Source of the DNA: Nocardioides immobilis
Lineage (GTDB): Bacteria; Actinomycetota; Actinomycetes; Propionibacteriales; Nocardioidaceae
NCBI RefSeq assembly: GCF_003515065.1
Contig: NZ_QXGH01000037.1
Location: forward strand, 1 to 64,000
DNA length: 64,000 nt
Reading direction: 5' to 3'
Shown: piece after piece, positions 24,644 to 33,350 of the stretch
Numbering within the stretch: the first letter of the stretch is position 1
How the letters are laid out: each line of letters opens with the position of its first letter
Program-made: the position numbers and the translations under genes
The notes under the pieces: model-generated
What the model saw: only the letters and a program-made list of their open reading frames with translations
What the model was told of the DNA's origin: nothing
The model's database searches: none

Positions 24644-25752
24644 CAGTGGACCAAGCAACGGCGATGCCCGATGCGGAAGACCTCCGGGACCTGCGGCAGC
24701 TCGCGTGCTCGATCCTCGACAAGTACGCCGCTGACGCCCTGACCGCGCCCCGGCAGGCGCTCCCGTTCGACGACTCGTTGTGGCAGACCCTGGCCGCCTC
24801 CGGCCTCACCCTCCTCAGCACCCCGATGCCGGCGGGCGGGAGCGGCGCGGGCATCGCCGAGGCGGCTGCGCTGATCTCGGCGACGGCGGAGTACGCCGCA
24901 CCGGGCCCGATCGCCGAGACTGACCTGCTGGCGGCATGGCTGCTGACAGTCGCGCAGCTCGCCGTACCGGACGGCCCGCTGACCTCGGGGACGTGCGAGG
25001 TGGCTGTCTCAGAGGCCGACGGGGGAATGGTGCGGGTCGCGGGCACGGCGGACCGGGTGCCCTGGGCGAGGGACTGCGACACCTTCGTGGTGCTCGGCTC
25101 GACCGTCGCCGGAGAGGTCGTCATCCGGCTCCCTGCGGACCGCTGCAGCATCGTGCCGGGTCACAACGTGGCGCACGAACCTCGCGACGCCGTCCGGTTC
25201 GACCTCGATCTGCCCCGCGAGTCCGTCGTACCGGTGAACAGCGGCCTCGCCCGCGAGTGGTTGCTGCGCGGGGCGCTGGCCAGATCGGTGCAGACCTGCG
25301 GAGCAATGGAGAGTGCCCTGGGGCTGACGATCGAGCACGCGTCGCAACGCATCCAGTTCGGGCGGCCGCTCGGCAGGTTCCAGGCGGTGCAGCACCTGGT
25401 CGCGGAGGCTGCCGGCGAAGTCACCGCCGCGCGGGCCGCGTGCGAGGTGGCCGTGCGGACCGCCGTACAGGACGGCATCGCGAGCCCTGCCGGTGAGCTT
25501 GCCGTGGCCGTCGCCAAGTCCCAGTCCGCCCGCGCGGCGGACGTGGTCAGCCGCGTGTCGCACCAGGTCCACGGTGCCATCGGCTTCACCCTTGACCACC
25601 GGCTGCGTCACTTCACCCTGCGGATGCTGGCGTGGCGCGGCGAGTTCGGCGGCGCCAGGGACTGGGAGCGACGCGTCGGTGCCTTCGCGCTGGCCGCGGG
25701 AGGGGACCTCTGGCCTCTCGTCACCTCGGGTCGGCCCGACCCGGCGTCGTAG
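24640..25752 (+). CDS. Acyl-CoA dehydrogenase family protein (second of the pair, divergent)
   Basis: A protein of 370 residues starting at the ATG overlapping the upstream ACAD stop. The first half is Ala-rich and lacks a clear SEPxxGSD motif. The C-terminal half keeps the ACAD fold (IQFGRPLGRFQAVQHLVAEA, then HQVHGAIGFTLDHRLRHFTL). The HG-IGFT segment lacks the GT-EI tail that is present in the partner. This is the pattern of the second subunit in alpha2beta2 ACADs, where only one subunit type supplies each catalytic feature. It ends the operon, 7 bases from the convergent aldehyde dehydrogenase gene. Confidence 0.8.
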   Translation: MTVDQATAMPDAEDLRDLRQLACSILDKYAADALTAPRQALPFDDSLWQTLAASGLTLLSTPMPAGGSGAGIAEAAALISATAEYAAPGPIAETDLLAAWLLTVAQLAVPDGPLTSGTCEVAVSEADGGMVRVAGTADRVPWARDCDTFVVLGSTVAGEVVIRLPADRCSIVPGHNVAHEPRDAVRFDLDLPRESVVPVNSGLAREWLLRGALARSVQTCGAMESALGLTIEHASQRIQFGRPLGRFQAVQHLVAEAAGEVTAARAACEVAVRTAVQDGIASPAGELAVAVAKSQSARAADVVSRVSHQVHGAIGFTLDHRLRHFTLRMLAWRGEFGGARDWERRVGAFALAAGGDLWPLVTSGRPDPAS

Positions 25753-25759
25753 AGCGGCG

Positions 25760-27256
25760 TCAGCCGCGACCGACGCCGACGCCCTTGATCATCAGGAACT
25801 CGTCCAGCCCGGCCTTGCCGCCTTCGCGTCCGAAGCCGCTCAGCCCGATCCCGCCGAACGGCCGGCCCGGCTGAGTGATGGGGTTCGGACCCTGGTTGAC
25901 GAACACGGTGCCGGCGCGCAGCCGCGGGACCAGCCGGTTGACCCGGCGTACGTCGCGGGTCTGGACGTATGCCGAGAGCCCGTACGCCGTGTCGTTGGCA
26001 AGCTCGACAGCGTGCTCCTCGTCCCGGAAGCGCGTGATCGCGAGCACGGGTCCGAACACCTCCTGCTGTGCGAGATCGTTGTCGTTGTCGACGTCGGCGA
26101 ACACGGTGGGTTCGACGAAGAACCCGGCGGTGTCCATGGCCGAACCGCCGGTGCGAAGCTCGCCGGCTCCTCCGGCCACGGCGGCGTCGATCATGCCGAC
26201 CACCCGCTCGCGGGCGGCTGCGTTGACCAGTGGCCCGAAGTACGACGCCGGGTCCATCGGGTCACCCACCGGCAGCGCCTCGATCGTGGCAACCACCGAC
26301 TCGACGACCTGGTCGTAGATGCTCTCCTCGACCAGCAGCCGCGTGGGCAGCGCGCAGCCCTGGCCGACGCAGGACATCGCGAACGCAGCCGAGTAGGGGA
26401 CGGAGGCGTCGAGGTCGGCGTCGGCGAACAGCAGGTTCGGCGACTTGCCGCCGAGCTCGAACAGGACCGGCTTGAGCGACTCGGCCGCCGTGGCCATGAT
26501 CCGCTTCGCCGTGCCCGGACCGCCGGTGAAGGACACCTTCCCGACCCCGGGGTGGCGCACCAGCGCCTCGCCCGCGGACCCGTCTCCCTGGACCACGTTG
26601 ACCACGCCGTCCGGGAGCCCCGCCTCGCGAGCGAGCTCGGCGAAGAGCAGGGCGGTGAACGGGGTGAACTCGGCCGGCTTGATGACGACGGTGTTCCCCG
26701 CGGCGAGCGACGGAGGCACCTTCATCCCCAGCGAGAGCAGCGGAGCGTTCCACGTGATGATGTGGCCGACCACGCCGTACGGCTCGGCCAAGGTGTAGGC
26801 GAGCTCGTCCGCCGGGCTGAACCCGGATGCGACGATGCCCTCGATCTTGTCCGCCCATCCGGCGTAGTAGTGGGTCCACTCGATCGCCGCGTCGATCTGC
26901 GCCGACATCGAGGCACACAGCCCCATCTCGAGCGTGGCGATTGTCGCGAAGTCGTCGCGCCTGGTCGCGAGGAGGTCGGCGAACCGGGTCAGCAGCCTGC
27001 GGCGGTCTGCCGGCTTCATCGGCCCCCAGGTGGTCTCGTACGCACTGCGCGCGGCCGCGACTGCCTGGTCGACCTCGAGTGCGCCGCCGAGGGGTACGTC
27101 GGCCTGCGCCAGCCCGGTCGCCGGGTTGACGTGGACGTGGACGCCGCCACTGCCGGCGAGGAGGTCCTCCCCGCCGATGACCAGTCGCGGGACCGGCAGC
27201 AGCTTGGCCGCGTTCTCGTGACGAGCGAGGTCTACGGCGGGGGTGGGACGGCTCAC
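25760..27256 (-). CDS. Aldehyde dehydrogenase family protein
   Basis: NAD(P)-dependent aldehyde dehydrogenase of 498 residues from a GTG at 27256 with CAGGAG seven bases upstream; a longer frame reaches 27316 but crosses the promoter and encodes an unlikely hydrophobic leader. The motifs WNAPLLSLGMKVPPSLAAGN, KPAEFTPFTA, FTGGPGTAKRIM and FELGGKSPNLLF (general base Glu) are intact, and the catalytic Cys is in CVGQGCALPTRL. It converts an aldehyde to the acid. Divergent from the DUF35-thiolase-SDR operon, with palindromic sites between them. Confidence 0.88.
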   Translation of the reverse strand: MSRPTPAVDLARHENAAKLLPVPRLVIGGEDLLAGSGGVHVHVNPATGLAQADVPLGGALEVDQAVAAARSAYETTWGPMKPADRRRLLTRFADLLATRRDDFATIATLEMGLCASMSAQIDAAIEWTHYYAGWADKIEGIVASGFSPADELAYTLAEPYGVVGHIITWNAPLLSLGMKVPPSLAAGNTVVIKPAEFTPFTALLFAELAREAGLPDGVVNVVQGDGSAGEALVRHPGVGKVSFTGGPGTAKRIMATAAESLKPVLFELGGKSPNLLFADADLDASVPYSAAFAMSCVGQGCALPTRLLVEESIYDQVVESVVATIEALPVGDPMDPASYFGPLVNAAARERVVGMIDAAVAGGAGELRTGGSAMDTAGFFVEPTVFADVDNDNDLAQQEVFGPVLAITRFRDEEHAVELANDTAYGLSAYVQTRDVRRVNRLVPRLRAGTVFVNQGPNPITQPGRPFGGIGLSGFGREGGKAGLDEFLMIKGVGVGRG

Positions 27257-27354
27257 TGCAGCTCCTGGGAGGTTGACGACGATCCAGAAATAGGTATAAA
27301 TAGTTAACTCATTCATATGATGACCCGGTCGGGCCCCGAGCGCAAGGAGTGCGT
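27257..27354. promoter_or_regulatory. Divergent promoter region, aldehyde dehydrogenase / DUF35 operon
   Basis: AT-rich for this genome. It contains the 8-base palindrome AGTTAACT (27302-27309) overlapping TTAACTCATT (27304-27313), and a second palindrome TCATATGA (27313-27320). TATGAT (27316-27321) is a good -10 for the plus-strand operon. TTAACT-N-ATT recurs at 48856, 50883 and 54236. Confidence 0.5.
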
Positions 27355-27828
27355 GTGAGCGACCTAATGAAGCTTCCGGTTGCCGAAGGACTCTTCACGT
27401 GGCCGCCTGACGGGCGGCCGCAGCTGATCGCTTCCCGGCATCGTGGCACCGGTGCGGTCACTTTCCCCGCGGATCCCGCCCAGGACGACGTCGACGAGAT
27501 CCTGCTGTCGCGAACGGGGACGCTCTTCACCTGGACCACCCAGCAGTTCGTCCCGCCCTCCCCGCCGTACACGGGGGAGACCGATCCGGCGTCCTTCGAG
27601 GCGTACGCCGTCGGCTACGTGGAGCTGCCGGAGGGGATCCTGGTCGAGGGCCGGCTCACCGAGTCGGACCCCGAGCTGCTCACGATCGGCCAGCAGATGG
27701 AGCTCGTGCTCGTCCCGTTCGTAGAGCGGCCTGGTGCGGACGGAGGACCCTCGAGGGAAATCCTGACGTTCGCCTTCGCGCCCGTCGCGCCCGTCGCGCC
27801 CGTCGCGTCCCAGGGGGTCGAAGCATGA
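27355..27828 (+). CDS. DUF35 OB-fold protein lacking the zinc-ribbon cysteines
   Basis: A protein of 157 residues of the DUF35 (acyl-CoA-associated OB-fold) family, partner of SCP2-type thiolases or aldolases. The OB part is visible (TGTLFTWTTQQFVPP, FEAYAVGYVELPEGILVEGR, GQQMELVLVPF). The usual N-terminal zinc ribbon has the pattern CxxC..CxxC, but here the equivalent segment LIASRHRGTGAVTFPADP has no cysteine at all. AAGGAG five bases upstream supports the GTG at 27355 over the GTG at 27349. The stop overlaps the thiolase ATG, as expected for obligate partners. The tail contains an Ala-Pro-Val repeat. Confidence 0.75.
   Translation: MSDLMKLPVAEGLFTWPPDGRPQLIASRHRGTGAVTFPADPAQDDVDEILLSRTGTLFTWTTQQFVPPSPPYTGETDPASFEAYAVGYVELPEGILVEGRLTESDPELLTIGQQMELVLVPFVERPGADGGPSREILTFAFAPVAPVAPVASQGVEA
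27777..27807 (+). repeat. 9-bp tandem repeat (CGCGCCCGT x3 plus part) in the DUF35 gene
   Basis: Three perfect copies of CGCGCCCGT followed by CGCG encode the repeated Ala-Pro-Val tail. The length could vary by slippage without changing the frame, since the unit is three codons. Confidence 0.7.
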
Positions 27829-28970
27829 GCGGCGTCTCGATCATCGGCGTGGGCATGCACCCCTTCGGCCGGTTCCCCGGCAAGCAGGCCATGGACATGG
27901 GCGCCGAGGCGATCCGCCTCGCCCTGAAGGACGCCGGCGTGGGCTGGGAGCAGGTCCAGCGCGCGTACGCCGGAAGCCTGGTCGTGTCGAACCCGGACGC
28001 GGTGGTGGGGAAGCTCGGGCTCACCGGGATCCCGGTCTTCGGCGTCTTCAACGGGTGTGCGACCGCGCACATCGCCGTCTCGCTGGCGGCAGAGGCGATC
28101 GAGCACGGGAAAGCCGACATCGCGCTCGCGGTCGGCTTCGACAAGCATCCACGCGGTGCCTTCTCCGGCGAACCCGCGGTGCTCGGCCTCCCCGAGTGGT
28201 ACGGCGAGACCGGGATGTTCCTCACGACGCACTTCTTCGGTATGAAGATCAACCGGTACATGGCGATGCACGGGATCACGCCCGGCACCCTGGCGAAGGT
28301 TGCTGCCAAGAACTTCCGCAACGGCGCGCTCAACGAGCTGGCGTGGCGGCGGGAGCCGATGAGCGAGGAGGCGATCCTCGCGGCGCCCTACCTGAACTAC
28401 CCGCTGACCAAGTTCATGTACTGCGCACCGGACGAGGGTGCCGCAGCCGTGGTGCTCTGCCGCCGCGACCTTGCGTCGCGGTACTCCGACAGCCCGGTCC
28501 ACCTGGCAGCCGCGGAGCTGAGGACCCGTCGGTCCGGCGCGTTCGAGGTCTCGAGCCCGTCGCTGCCCGCTGCATCCGTGCCGAGTCCGACCGTCTACGC
28601 CTCCGCCGCGGCGTACGAGAAGGCGGGCATTGGTCCTGAGGACGTTCACGTCGCCCAGCTGCAGGACACCGATGCCGGGTCCGAGGTCATCCACCTTGCC
28701 GAGAACGGCTTCTGCGCCGACGGCGACCAGGAGAAGCTGATCGCCGACGGCCACACCGAGATCGGCGGACGGCTTCCGGTGAACACCGACGGTGGGCTGA
28801 TGGCCAACGGCGAGCCCATCGGCGCCTCCGGCCTGCGGCAGATCCACGAGATCGTGCTGCAGCTGCGTGGACGCGCGGGGGCCAGGCAGGTCCCCGGCCC
28901 GCACTCCGTCGGCTACACCCACCTCTACGGCTCACCGGGGACGGGTGCGGTCACCATCCTCACGACGTGA
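27825..28970 (+). CDS. SCP2-type thiolase-like protein, possible aldolase
   Basis: A protein of 381 residues of the SCP2/lipid-transfer thiolase family, coupled to DUF35 by an ATGA overlap. The nucleophile-loop Cys is present (VFNGCATAHIAVSLAAEA near residue 77). The later motifs are altered: the usual GHP is GEP (NGEPIGASGLRQIHE near 325), and the second-cysteine motif is replaced by THLYGSPGTGAV. Such changes together with a DUF35 partner are known in retro-aldol enzymes of steroid side-chain degradation (Ltp2/ChsH2 type). Thiolysis or retro-aldol cleavage of a CoA ester is therefore possible; an aldolase is the more likely inference. Confidence 0.75.
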   Translation: MSGVSIIGVGMHPFGRFPGKQAMDMGAEAIRLALKDAGVGWEQVQRAYAGSLVVSNPDAVVGKLGLTGIPVFGVFNGCATAHIAVSLAAEAIEHGKADIALAVGFDKHPRGAFSGEPAVLGLPEWYGETGMFLTTHFFGMKINRYMAMHGITPGTLAKVAAKNFRNGALNELAWRREPMSEEAILAAPYLNYPLTKFMYCAPDEGAAAVVLCRRDLASRYSDSPVHLAAAELRTRRSGAFEVSSPSLPAASVPSPTVYASAAAYEKAGIGPEDVHVAQLQDTDAGSEVIHLAENGFCADGDQEKLIADGHTEIGGRLPVNTDGGLMANGEPIGASGLRQIHEIVLQLRGRAGARQVPGPHSVGYTHLYGSPGTGAVTILTT

Positions 28971-29674
28971 GCCGCATCGACATGGGTAGAACCGCACTGG
29001 TGACCGGCGGCACCGGCGGACTGGGCTGTGCCGTCACGGAACGGCTGCTCCGTGATGGCTGGCGGGTCGTGGTCCCGTGGATCGTGGAGGCCGAGCTGGC
29101 GCGGGTCGCCTCCCATCCGCGGCTCGAGCTCGTGGAGGCGGACCTCTTCGACGCCGAGGCTGTCGCCGGTGTGGTCAGGACCGCCGCCGCTGACCCCGAC
29201 GCCCCGCTGACCGCCGTTGCCAACCTTGTCGGTGGCTTCGCGATGGGTGGTCGACTCCACGAGACGCCCGTGGACGACTTCGAGCGGCTGCTTCGGCTGA
29301 ACCTGCGGCCGACCTACCTGGTGACGCAGGCGGTCCTGCCGCACCTGCTGAGTGCCGGCGGTGGTTCGATCGTCGCCGTCTCGGCCCGGTCGGCGTTCAG
29401 CCCCTTCGCGGGCGCATCGGCGTACGTCACTGCGAAGGCCGCGGTCTGGGCCCTGGTCAGCAGCCTGGCCGTCGAGTACCGGGAGGACGGGGTGCGTGCG
29501 AACGCGCTCCTGCCGTCGGTCATCGACACCCCTGGCAACCGGCAGGACCAGCCGACGTCGACGCGCGCGGGATGGGCCTCTCCGGAGAGCATCGCCGACG
29601 CCGTCGCCTTCCTGCTCAGTGACGACGCCCGCTCGATCACGGGGGCGCAGGTCCCGGTGCCCGGCGTGAGTTGA
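28967..29674 (+). CDS. SDR-family oxidoreductase
   Basis: A short SDR of 235 residues from the GTG overlapping the thiolase stop (an ATG five codons on is possible). TGGTGGLGCA motif near residues 14-23, NLVGGFAMGG in place of NNAG near 86, AVSARSAFS near 137 and YVTAKAAVW near 150-158. NLVGG instead of NNAG is seen in a subgroup of SDRs. It ends the DUF35-thiolase-SDR operon. It could reduce or oxidise the cleavage product of its neighbour. Confidence 0.8.
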   Translation: MSRIDMGRTALVTGGTGGLGCAVTERLLRDGWRVVVPWIVEAELARVASHPRLELVEADLFDAEAVAGVVRTAAADPDAPLTAVANLVGGFAMGGRLHETPVDDFERLLRLNLRPTYLVTQAVLPHLLSAGGGSIVAVSARSAFSPFAGASAYVTAKAAVWALVSSLAVEYREDGVRANALLPSVIDTPGNRQDQPTSTRAGWASPESIADAVAFLLSDDARSITGAQVPVPGVS

Positions 29675-29709
29675 ACGCGCCGTAAAGGCAAATGTTGCGC
29701 CTCAGGCTA

Positions 29710-29750
29710 TGGACACAATGAGATTAATCAGGTAGATATATGCACCTGAT
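29710..29750 (+). promoter_or_regulatory. Promoter and operator of the ABC importer operon
   Basis: A -35-like TGGACA (29710-29715), 17 bases, and a -10-like TAGATA (29733-29738). A perfect inverted repeat ATCAGGT-N10-ACCTGAT (29727-29750) spans the -10, a position suited to repression. The start codon is 30 bases further on, with GGAGGACACC before it. Confidence 0.55.
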
Positions 29751-29779
29751 CGTGACCGCGATCACACCTGGAGGACACC

Positions 29780-32542
29780 GTGACTGACGTGTTGCCGTTC
29801 ATCATCGCCGGGCTGACGGTGGGATCCGTCTACGCGCTCGCCGGGTCCGGGCTCGTGCTCACGTTCAAGACCTCGGGGATCTTCAACTTCGGGCACGGCG
29901 CCCTCGCGACCGTGGGCGTCTACGTCTTCTACTTCATGTACGTCGAGGAGCAGCTCCCGCTCGCTCTCTGTCTGTCGGTCAGCGTCCTCGGGGTCGGCGT
30001 GGTGCTGGGGCTGCTGATGGAACGACTGGCGAGAAGCCTGGCGACGGTCCCGGTCGGGCTGCAGGTCGCGGCGACCGTCGGCCTGGTCCTGGTCGTCCAG
30101 GCGGGAGCGCGACTCACGTTCGGGTCGGCGCCGCTGTTCTTCCCGAGGTACCTGCCGGTCGGCACCGTGGAGGTCGCCGGCGTGCTGGTGACCTATGAAC
30201 AGCTCGTGCCGATGGCGGTGGCGTTGCTCGCCACGTTGGCGCTCGCGGTGTTCTTCCGATGGTCCCGCCTCGGCGTGGCGATGCGCGGCGTGGTCGACGA
30301 CCCCACCCTCCTGGCGATGACGGGCACCTCGCCGATCGCCGTACGACGCGTCGCCTGGATCGTCGGCTCGATCTTCGTCTGCCTGTCCGGGGTGCTGCTC
30401 GCACCCACCGTCAACCTCGACTCGATGGTGCTGACGCTCCTTGTCATGCAGTCGTTCGGTGCGGCGGCCATCGGCCGCTTCTCCAACATCCCGCTCACCT
30501 ACGCCGGCGGACTCGGGATCGGGGTGGTCGCCGCCCTGATCACCCGGTACGTGAGTGGGACCAGCGACTACTTCGCCGGTCTGAGCCAGAGCTTCCCGTT
30601 CATCGTGCTGCTGCTCGCCCTCATGGTGACGCCGAGGTCGAAGCTGGTGGACCGCCGGATGACCCTGGCTCGTCCGCTCCAGGTCTGGAGGGCCCCTGGT
30701 CGGGTGCAGGCGGTCGGAGCTGCGGCGGTGCTCGTCGTCCTCGCCACCGGGCCGCTGTGGTTCGGGGCACGGCTGTCGTCGTTCACGGTGGCATTGAGCT
30801 ACGTCGTGCTCTTCCTGTCCCTCGGGATGCTGGTCAAGAGCTCGAACCAGGTCTCGCTGGCGCACGTGGGGTTCGCCGCGACCGGGTGCGTCGCGTTCTC
30901 GGTGGTGCGCGTCGAGTGGGGGCTTCCCTGGATCGTCTCCCTCGTCCTGGCTGCGCTGATCACGATTCCCATCGGGGCGCTGATCGCGCTCCCCGCCATC
31001 CGGCTCTCGGGCATCCACCTCGCGCTCGCCACGTTCGCCTTCGGCCTGATCCTCGAGGTCATGTTCTACAACAGCGAGCTGATGTTCGGCCCGAGCACCG
31101 CGGGTCTGCCGATGCCCCGGCCCGAGGCCTTCGGCCTCGACACCGACCTCGGGTACTACTACCTGGTCCTCGCCGTCGTCGCCGCGTGCACGCTGTTCCT
31201 GGTCCTGCTGCAGCGCACCCGGCTCGGGCGGCTCCTGCGCGGTCTGGGCGAGTCGCCGGTCGCACTGGAGACCAGCGGCGCCTCCGTGCGGATCACAAAG
31301 CTCATCGTCTTCTGTCTCTCGTCCGGCATGGCGGCGGTGGCGGGTGCGTTGTACGGCAGCACCTTCACCAACGTGGGAGGACTCTCCTTCCAGTCGTTCA
31401 GCTCGCTGATCCTGCTCGTGCTGCTGCTGCTCATGCCGGGTTCGGCGCCGTGGTACGCCGTCATCGGCGCGTTCGCGCTGGTGGTCCTGCCCACCTACCT
31501 CCCTGGGGGCGAGACCGCCCACCACGTGCTCACGCTGGTGTTCGGGCTCTCCATCGTCGCGTCCGCCCTCCAGCAGGGGCGCCACCCGAGGCTCCCGTCG
31601 TGGCTCACGGGTTTCCTCGACCGGCTCGGTGGACGGTCCGTGCAGCCGTGGTCGGAGTTCGACGCCATCGAGGCCGCCACGTCCCCGGACGAGAACGCCT
31701 CGCCGGCTCGGAGCCGGGGCGTCGCAGAACCCGGAGGGATCGGCCTCGAGGTCCGTGGGCTGAAGGTCCGCTTCGGCGGGCACCTCGCCGTGGACGACGT
31801 CAGCCTCGAGGCGCCGACCGGCCGGATCACCGGTTTGATCGGGCCCAACGGAGCGGGCAAGACCACGACCTTCAACGCGTGCTCCGGGCTGCTGCGACCG
31901 ACGGCCGGCCAGATCCGGTTGAAGGGCGCCGACGTCAGCTCCCGGCCGCCGGCAGCACGGGCGCGTCTCGGTCTCGGCCGGACGTTCCAGCGCATGCAGC
32001 TCTTCGACAGCATGACCGTCGCCGAGAACGTCTCGCTCGGGCGCGAGGCGGAACTGGCCGGGGGCAACTTCCTGTCCCAGTTGTTCAGCAAACCCGGTGA
32101 CCGGGCGCTGCTCGAGGAGGCGACACGCGACGCGATGCGGCTCTGCGGGGTCAACCAGCTCGCGCACGCGAAGGCAGGGGACCTCTCGACCGGTCAGCGG
32201 CGTCTGGTGGAGCTCGCTCGAGCACTCGCGGGCTCGTTCGACGTACTGCTGCTCGACGAACCGTCGTCGGGCCTGGACCGGGTGGAGACGGAGACCTTCG
32301 GCCGGGTGCTGCAGCGGGTGGTGCGTGAGCGCGGTACGGCGATCCTGCTGGTCGAGCACGACATGAGTCTGGTCATGGACATCTGCGAGTACATCTACGT
32401 GCTCGACTTCGGAGAGCTGGTCTTCGAGGGCACACCCGCCGAGGTGTCGGCGAGCGCCGTCGTCCGCGCGGCGTACCTCGGTGCCGACGAGATCGAGTCG
32501 ACGAGCCCCCCAGCACCGGCGGTCGAAGGAGCTCGGTCATGA
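29780..32542 (+). CDS. Branched-chain-type ABC importer: LivH-LivM-LivG fusion
   Basis: A protein of 920 residues carrying three normally separate subunits. Residues 1-290 are LivH-like permease (GLTVGSVYALAGSGLVLTFK, IFNFGHGALA). About 310-600 is LivM-like permease (MLVKSSNQVSLAHVGFAATG, LPAIRLSGIHLALATFAFGL). About 655-905 is a LivG-like ATPase with Walker A IGPNGAGKTTTF near 687, signature LSTGQRRLVELARAL near 802 and Walker B LLLDEPSSGLD near 822. HAAT-family importers take up branched-chain amino acids but also aromatic or alicyclic acids and urea. GTG start after GGAGG; ATGA overlap with the second ATPase. Confidence 0.9.
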   Translation: MTDVLPFIIAGLTVGSVYALAGSGLVLTFKTSGIFNFGHGALATVGVYVFYFMYVEEQLPLALCLSVSVLGVGVVLGLLMERLARSLATVPVGLQVAATVGLVLVVQAGARLTFGSAPLFFPRYLPVGTVEVAGVLVTYEQLVPMAVALLATLALAVFFRWSRLGVAMRGVVDDPTLLAMTGTSPIAVRRVAWIVGSIFVCLSGVLLAPTVNLDSMVLTLLVMQSFGAAAIGRFSNIPLTYAGGLGIGVVAALITRYVSGTSDYFAGLSQSFPFIVLLLALMVTPRSKLVDRRMTLARPLQVWRAPGRVQAVGAAAVLVVLATGPLWFGARLSSFTVALSYVVLFLSLGMLVKSSNQVSLAHVGFAATGCVAFSVVRVEWGLPWIVSLVLAALITIPIGALIALPAIRLSGIHLALATFAFGLILEVMFYNSELMFGPSTAGLPMPRPEAFGLDTDLGYYYLVLAVVAACTLFLVLLQRTRLGRLLRGLGESPVALETSGASVRITKLIVFCLSSGMAAVAGALYGSTFTNVGGLSFQSFSSLILLVLLLLMPGSAPWYAVIGAFALVVLPTYLPGGETAHHVLTLVFGLSIVASALQQGRHPRLPSWLTGFLDRLGGRSVQPWSEFDAIEAATSPDENASPARSRGVAEPGGIGLEVRGLKVRFGGHLAVDDVSLEAPTGRITGLIGPNGAGKTTTFNACSGLLRPTAGQIRLKGADVSSRPPAARARLGLGRTFQRMQLFDSMTVAENVSLGREAELAGGNFLSQLFSKPGDRALLEEATRDAMRLCGVNQLAHAKAGDLSTGQRRLVELARALAGSFDVLLLDEPSSGLDRVETETFGRVLQRVVRERGTAILLVEHDMSLVMDICEYIYVLDFGELVFEGTPAEVSASAVVRAAYLGADEIESTSPPAPAVEGARS

Positions 32543-33282
32543 GCGATCTCGCTCTCCGCCTGGAGTCGGTCACCGGAGGCTACGGAGACACGACCGTCAT
32601 CCGCGACGTCTCGCTCGAGGTGCCCAGGGGCGCGGTCATCGCGCTGCTCGGACCGAACGGCGCGGGCAAGACGACCCTGCTCAAGATGGTCTCGGGCGTC
32701 CTCACTCCGGCGAGCGGCAGGATCTTCCGCGGCGACGAGGACATCACCGCGGCCAGGATCCATCGACGCTCCGCCCGCGGCCTGTGCCACATCCCCGACG
32801 GTCACGGCATCTTCCCGTCGCTCACCGTCAAGGAGAACCTGGTCCTCTCGAGCCCGAAGGGGCAGGAGCGGGCGAGCATCGAGAAGGCGACCAGTGCTTT
32901 CCCGGCACTCGGGCAACGACTCGGGCAGACGGCCGGAAGCATGAGCGGCGGTCAGCAGCAGATGCTCGCCGTGGTTCGGTCGTACCTCAAGTCCCCCGAC
33001 CTGATCCTGATCGACGAGGTCTCGATGGGCCTGGCGCCGGTCGTGGTCGACGAGATCTTCGCCTTCATCAGCGACCTGTCCGCACAGGGCACGAGCATGC
33101 TCCTCGTCGAGCAGTACGTCGCGCGGGTGCTCGCCATCGCGTCTCACGTCTACATGCTCAACCAGGGCTCGATCACCCTGAGCTGCTCCGCCGAGGAGCT
33201 GCGCCGGAGCGATCTCTTCGACCACTACCTGTCCACCGGCGGCGCGCCCGCCGACGTGCCTGCCAGGACGGGGGACCGCTGA
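32539..33282 (+). CDS. ABC transporter ATP-binding protein (LivF-type)
   Basis: An ATPase of 247 residues, second of the importer. Walker A LLGPNGAGKTTLLKMVSG near 34-51, Q-loop region DGHGIFPSLTVKENLVL near 90-106, signature MSGGQQQMLAVVRSYLK near 134 and Walker B LILIDEVSMGLAP near 155. The Asp-Glu of Walker B is kept (DE). The start overlaps the fused LivHMG stop. It pairs with the LivG domain of the fusion protein to drive import. Confidence 0.9.
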   Translation: MSDLALRLESVTGGYGDTTVIRDVSLEVPRGAVIALLGPNGAGKTTLLKMVSGVLTPASGRIFRGDEDITAARIHRRSARGLCHIPDGHGIFPSLTVKENLVLSSPKGQERASIEKATSAFPALGQRLGQTAGSMSGGQQQMLAVVRSYLKSPDLILIDEVSMGLAPVVVDEIFAFISDLSAQGTSMLLVEQYVARVLAIASHVYMLNQGSITLSCSAEELRRSDLFDHYLSTGGAPADVPARTGDR

Positions 33283-33350
33283 CCCGTCCTCATGCTCGCT
33301 CCGCGACCCACCACAACGAGTTCAAACCGCACCATCCAGAGGAGAACACC

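Noticed and set aside
29762..32359. An 865-residue open frame on the minus strand opposite the ABC importer fusion
   Set aside because: Extremely Glu/Arg/Gln/Asp/His-rich, an antisense artefact of transporter codons; it also covers the importer promoter.
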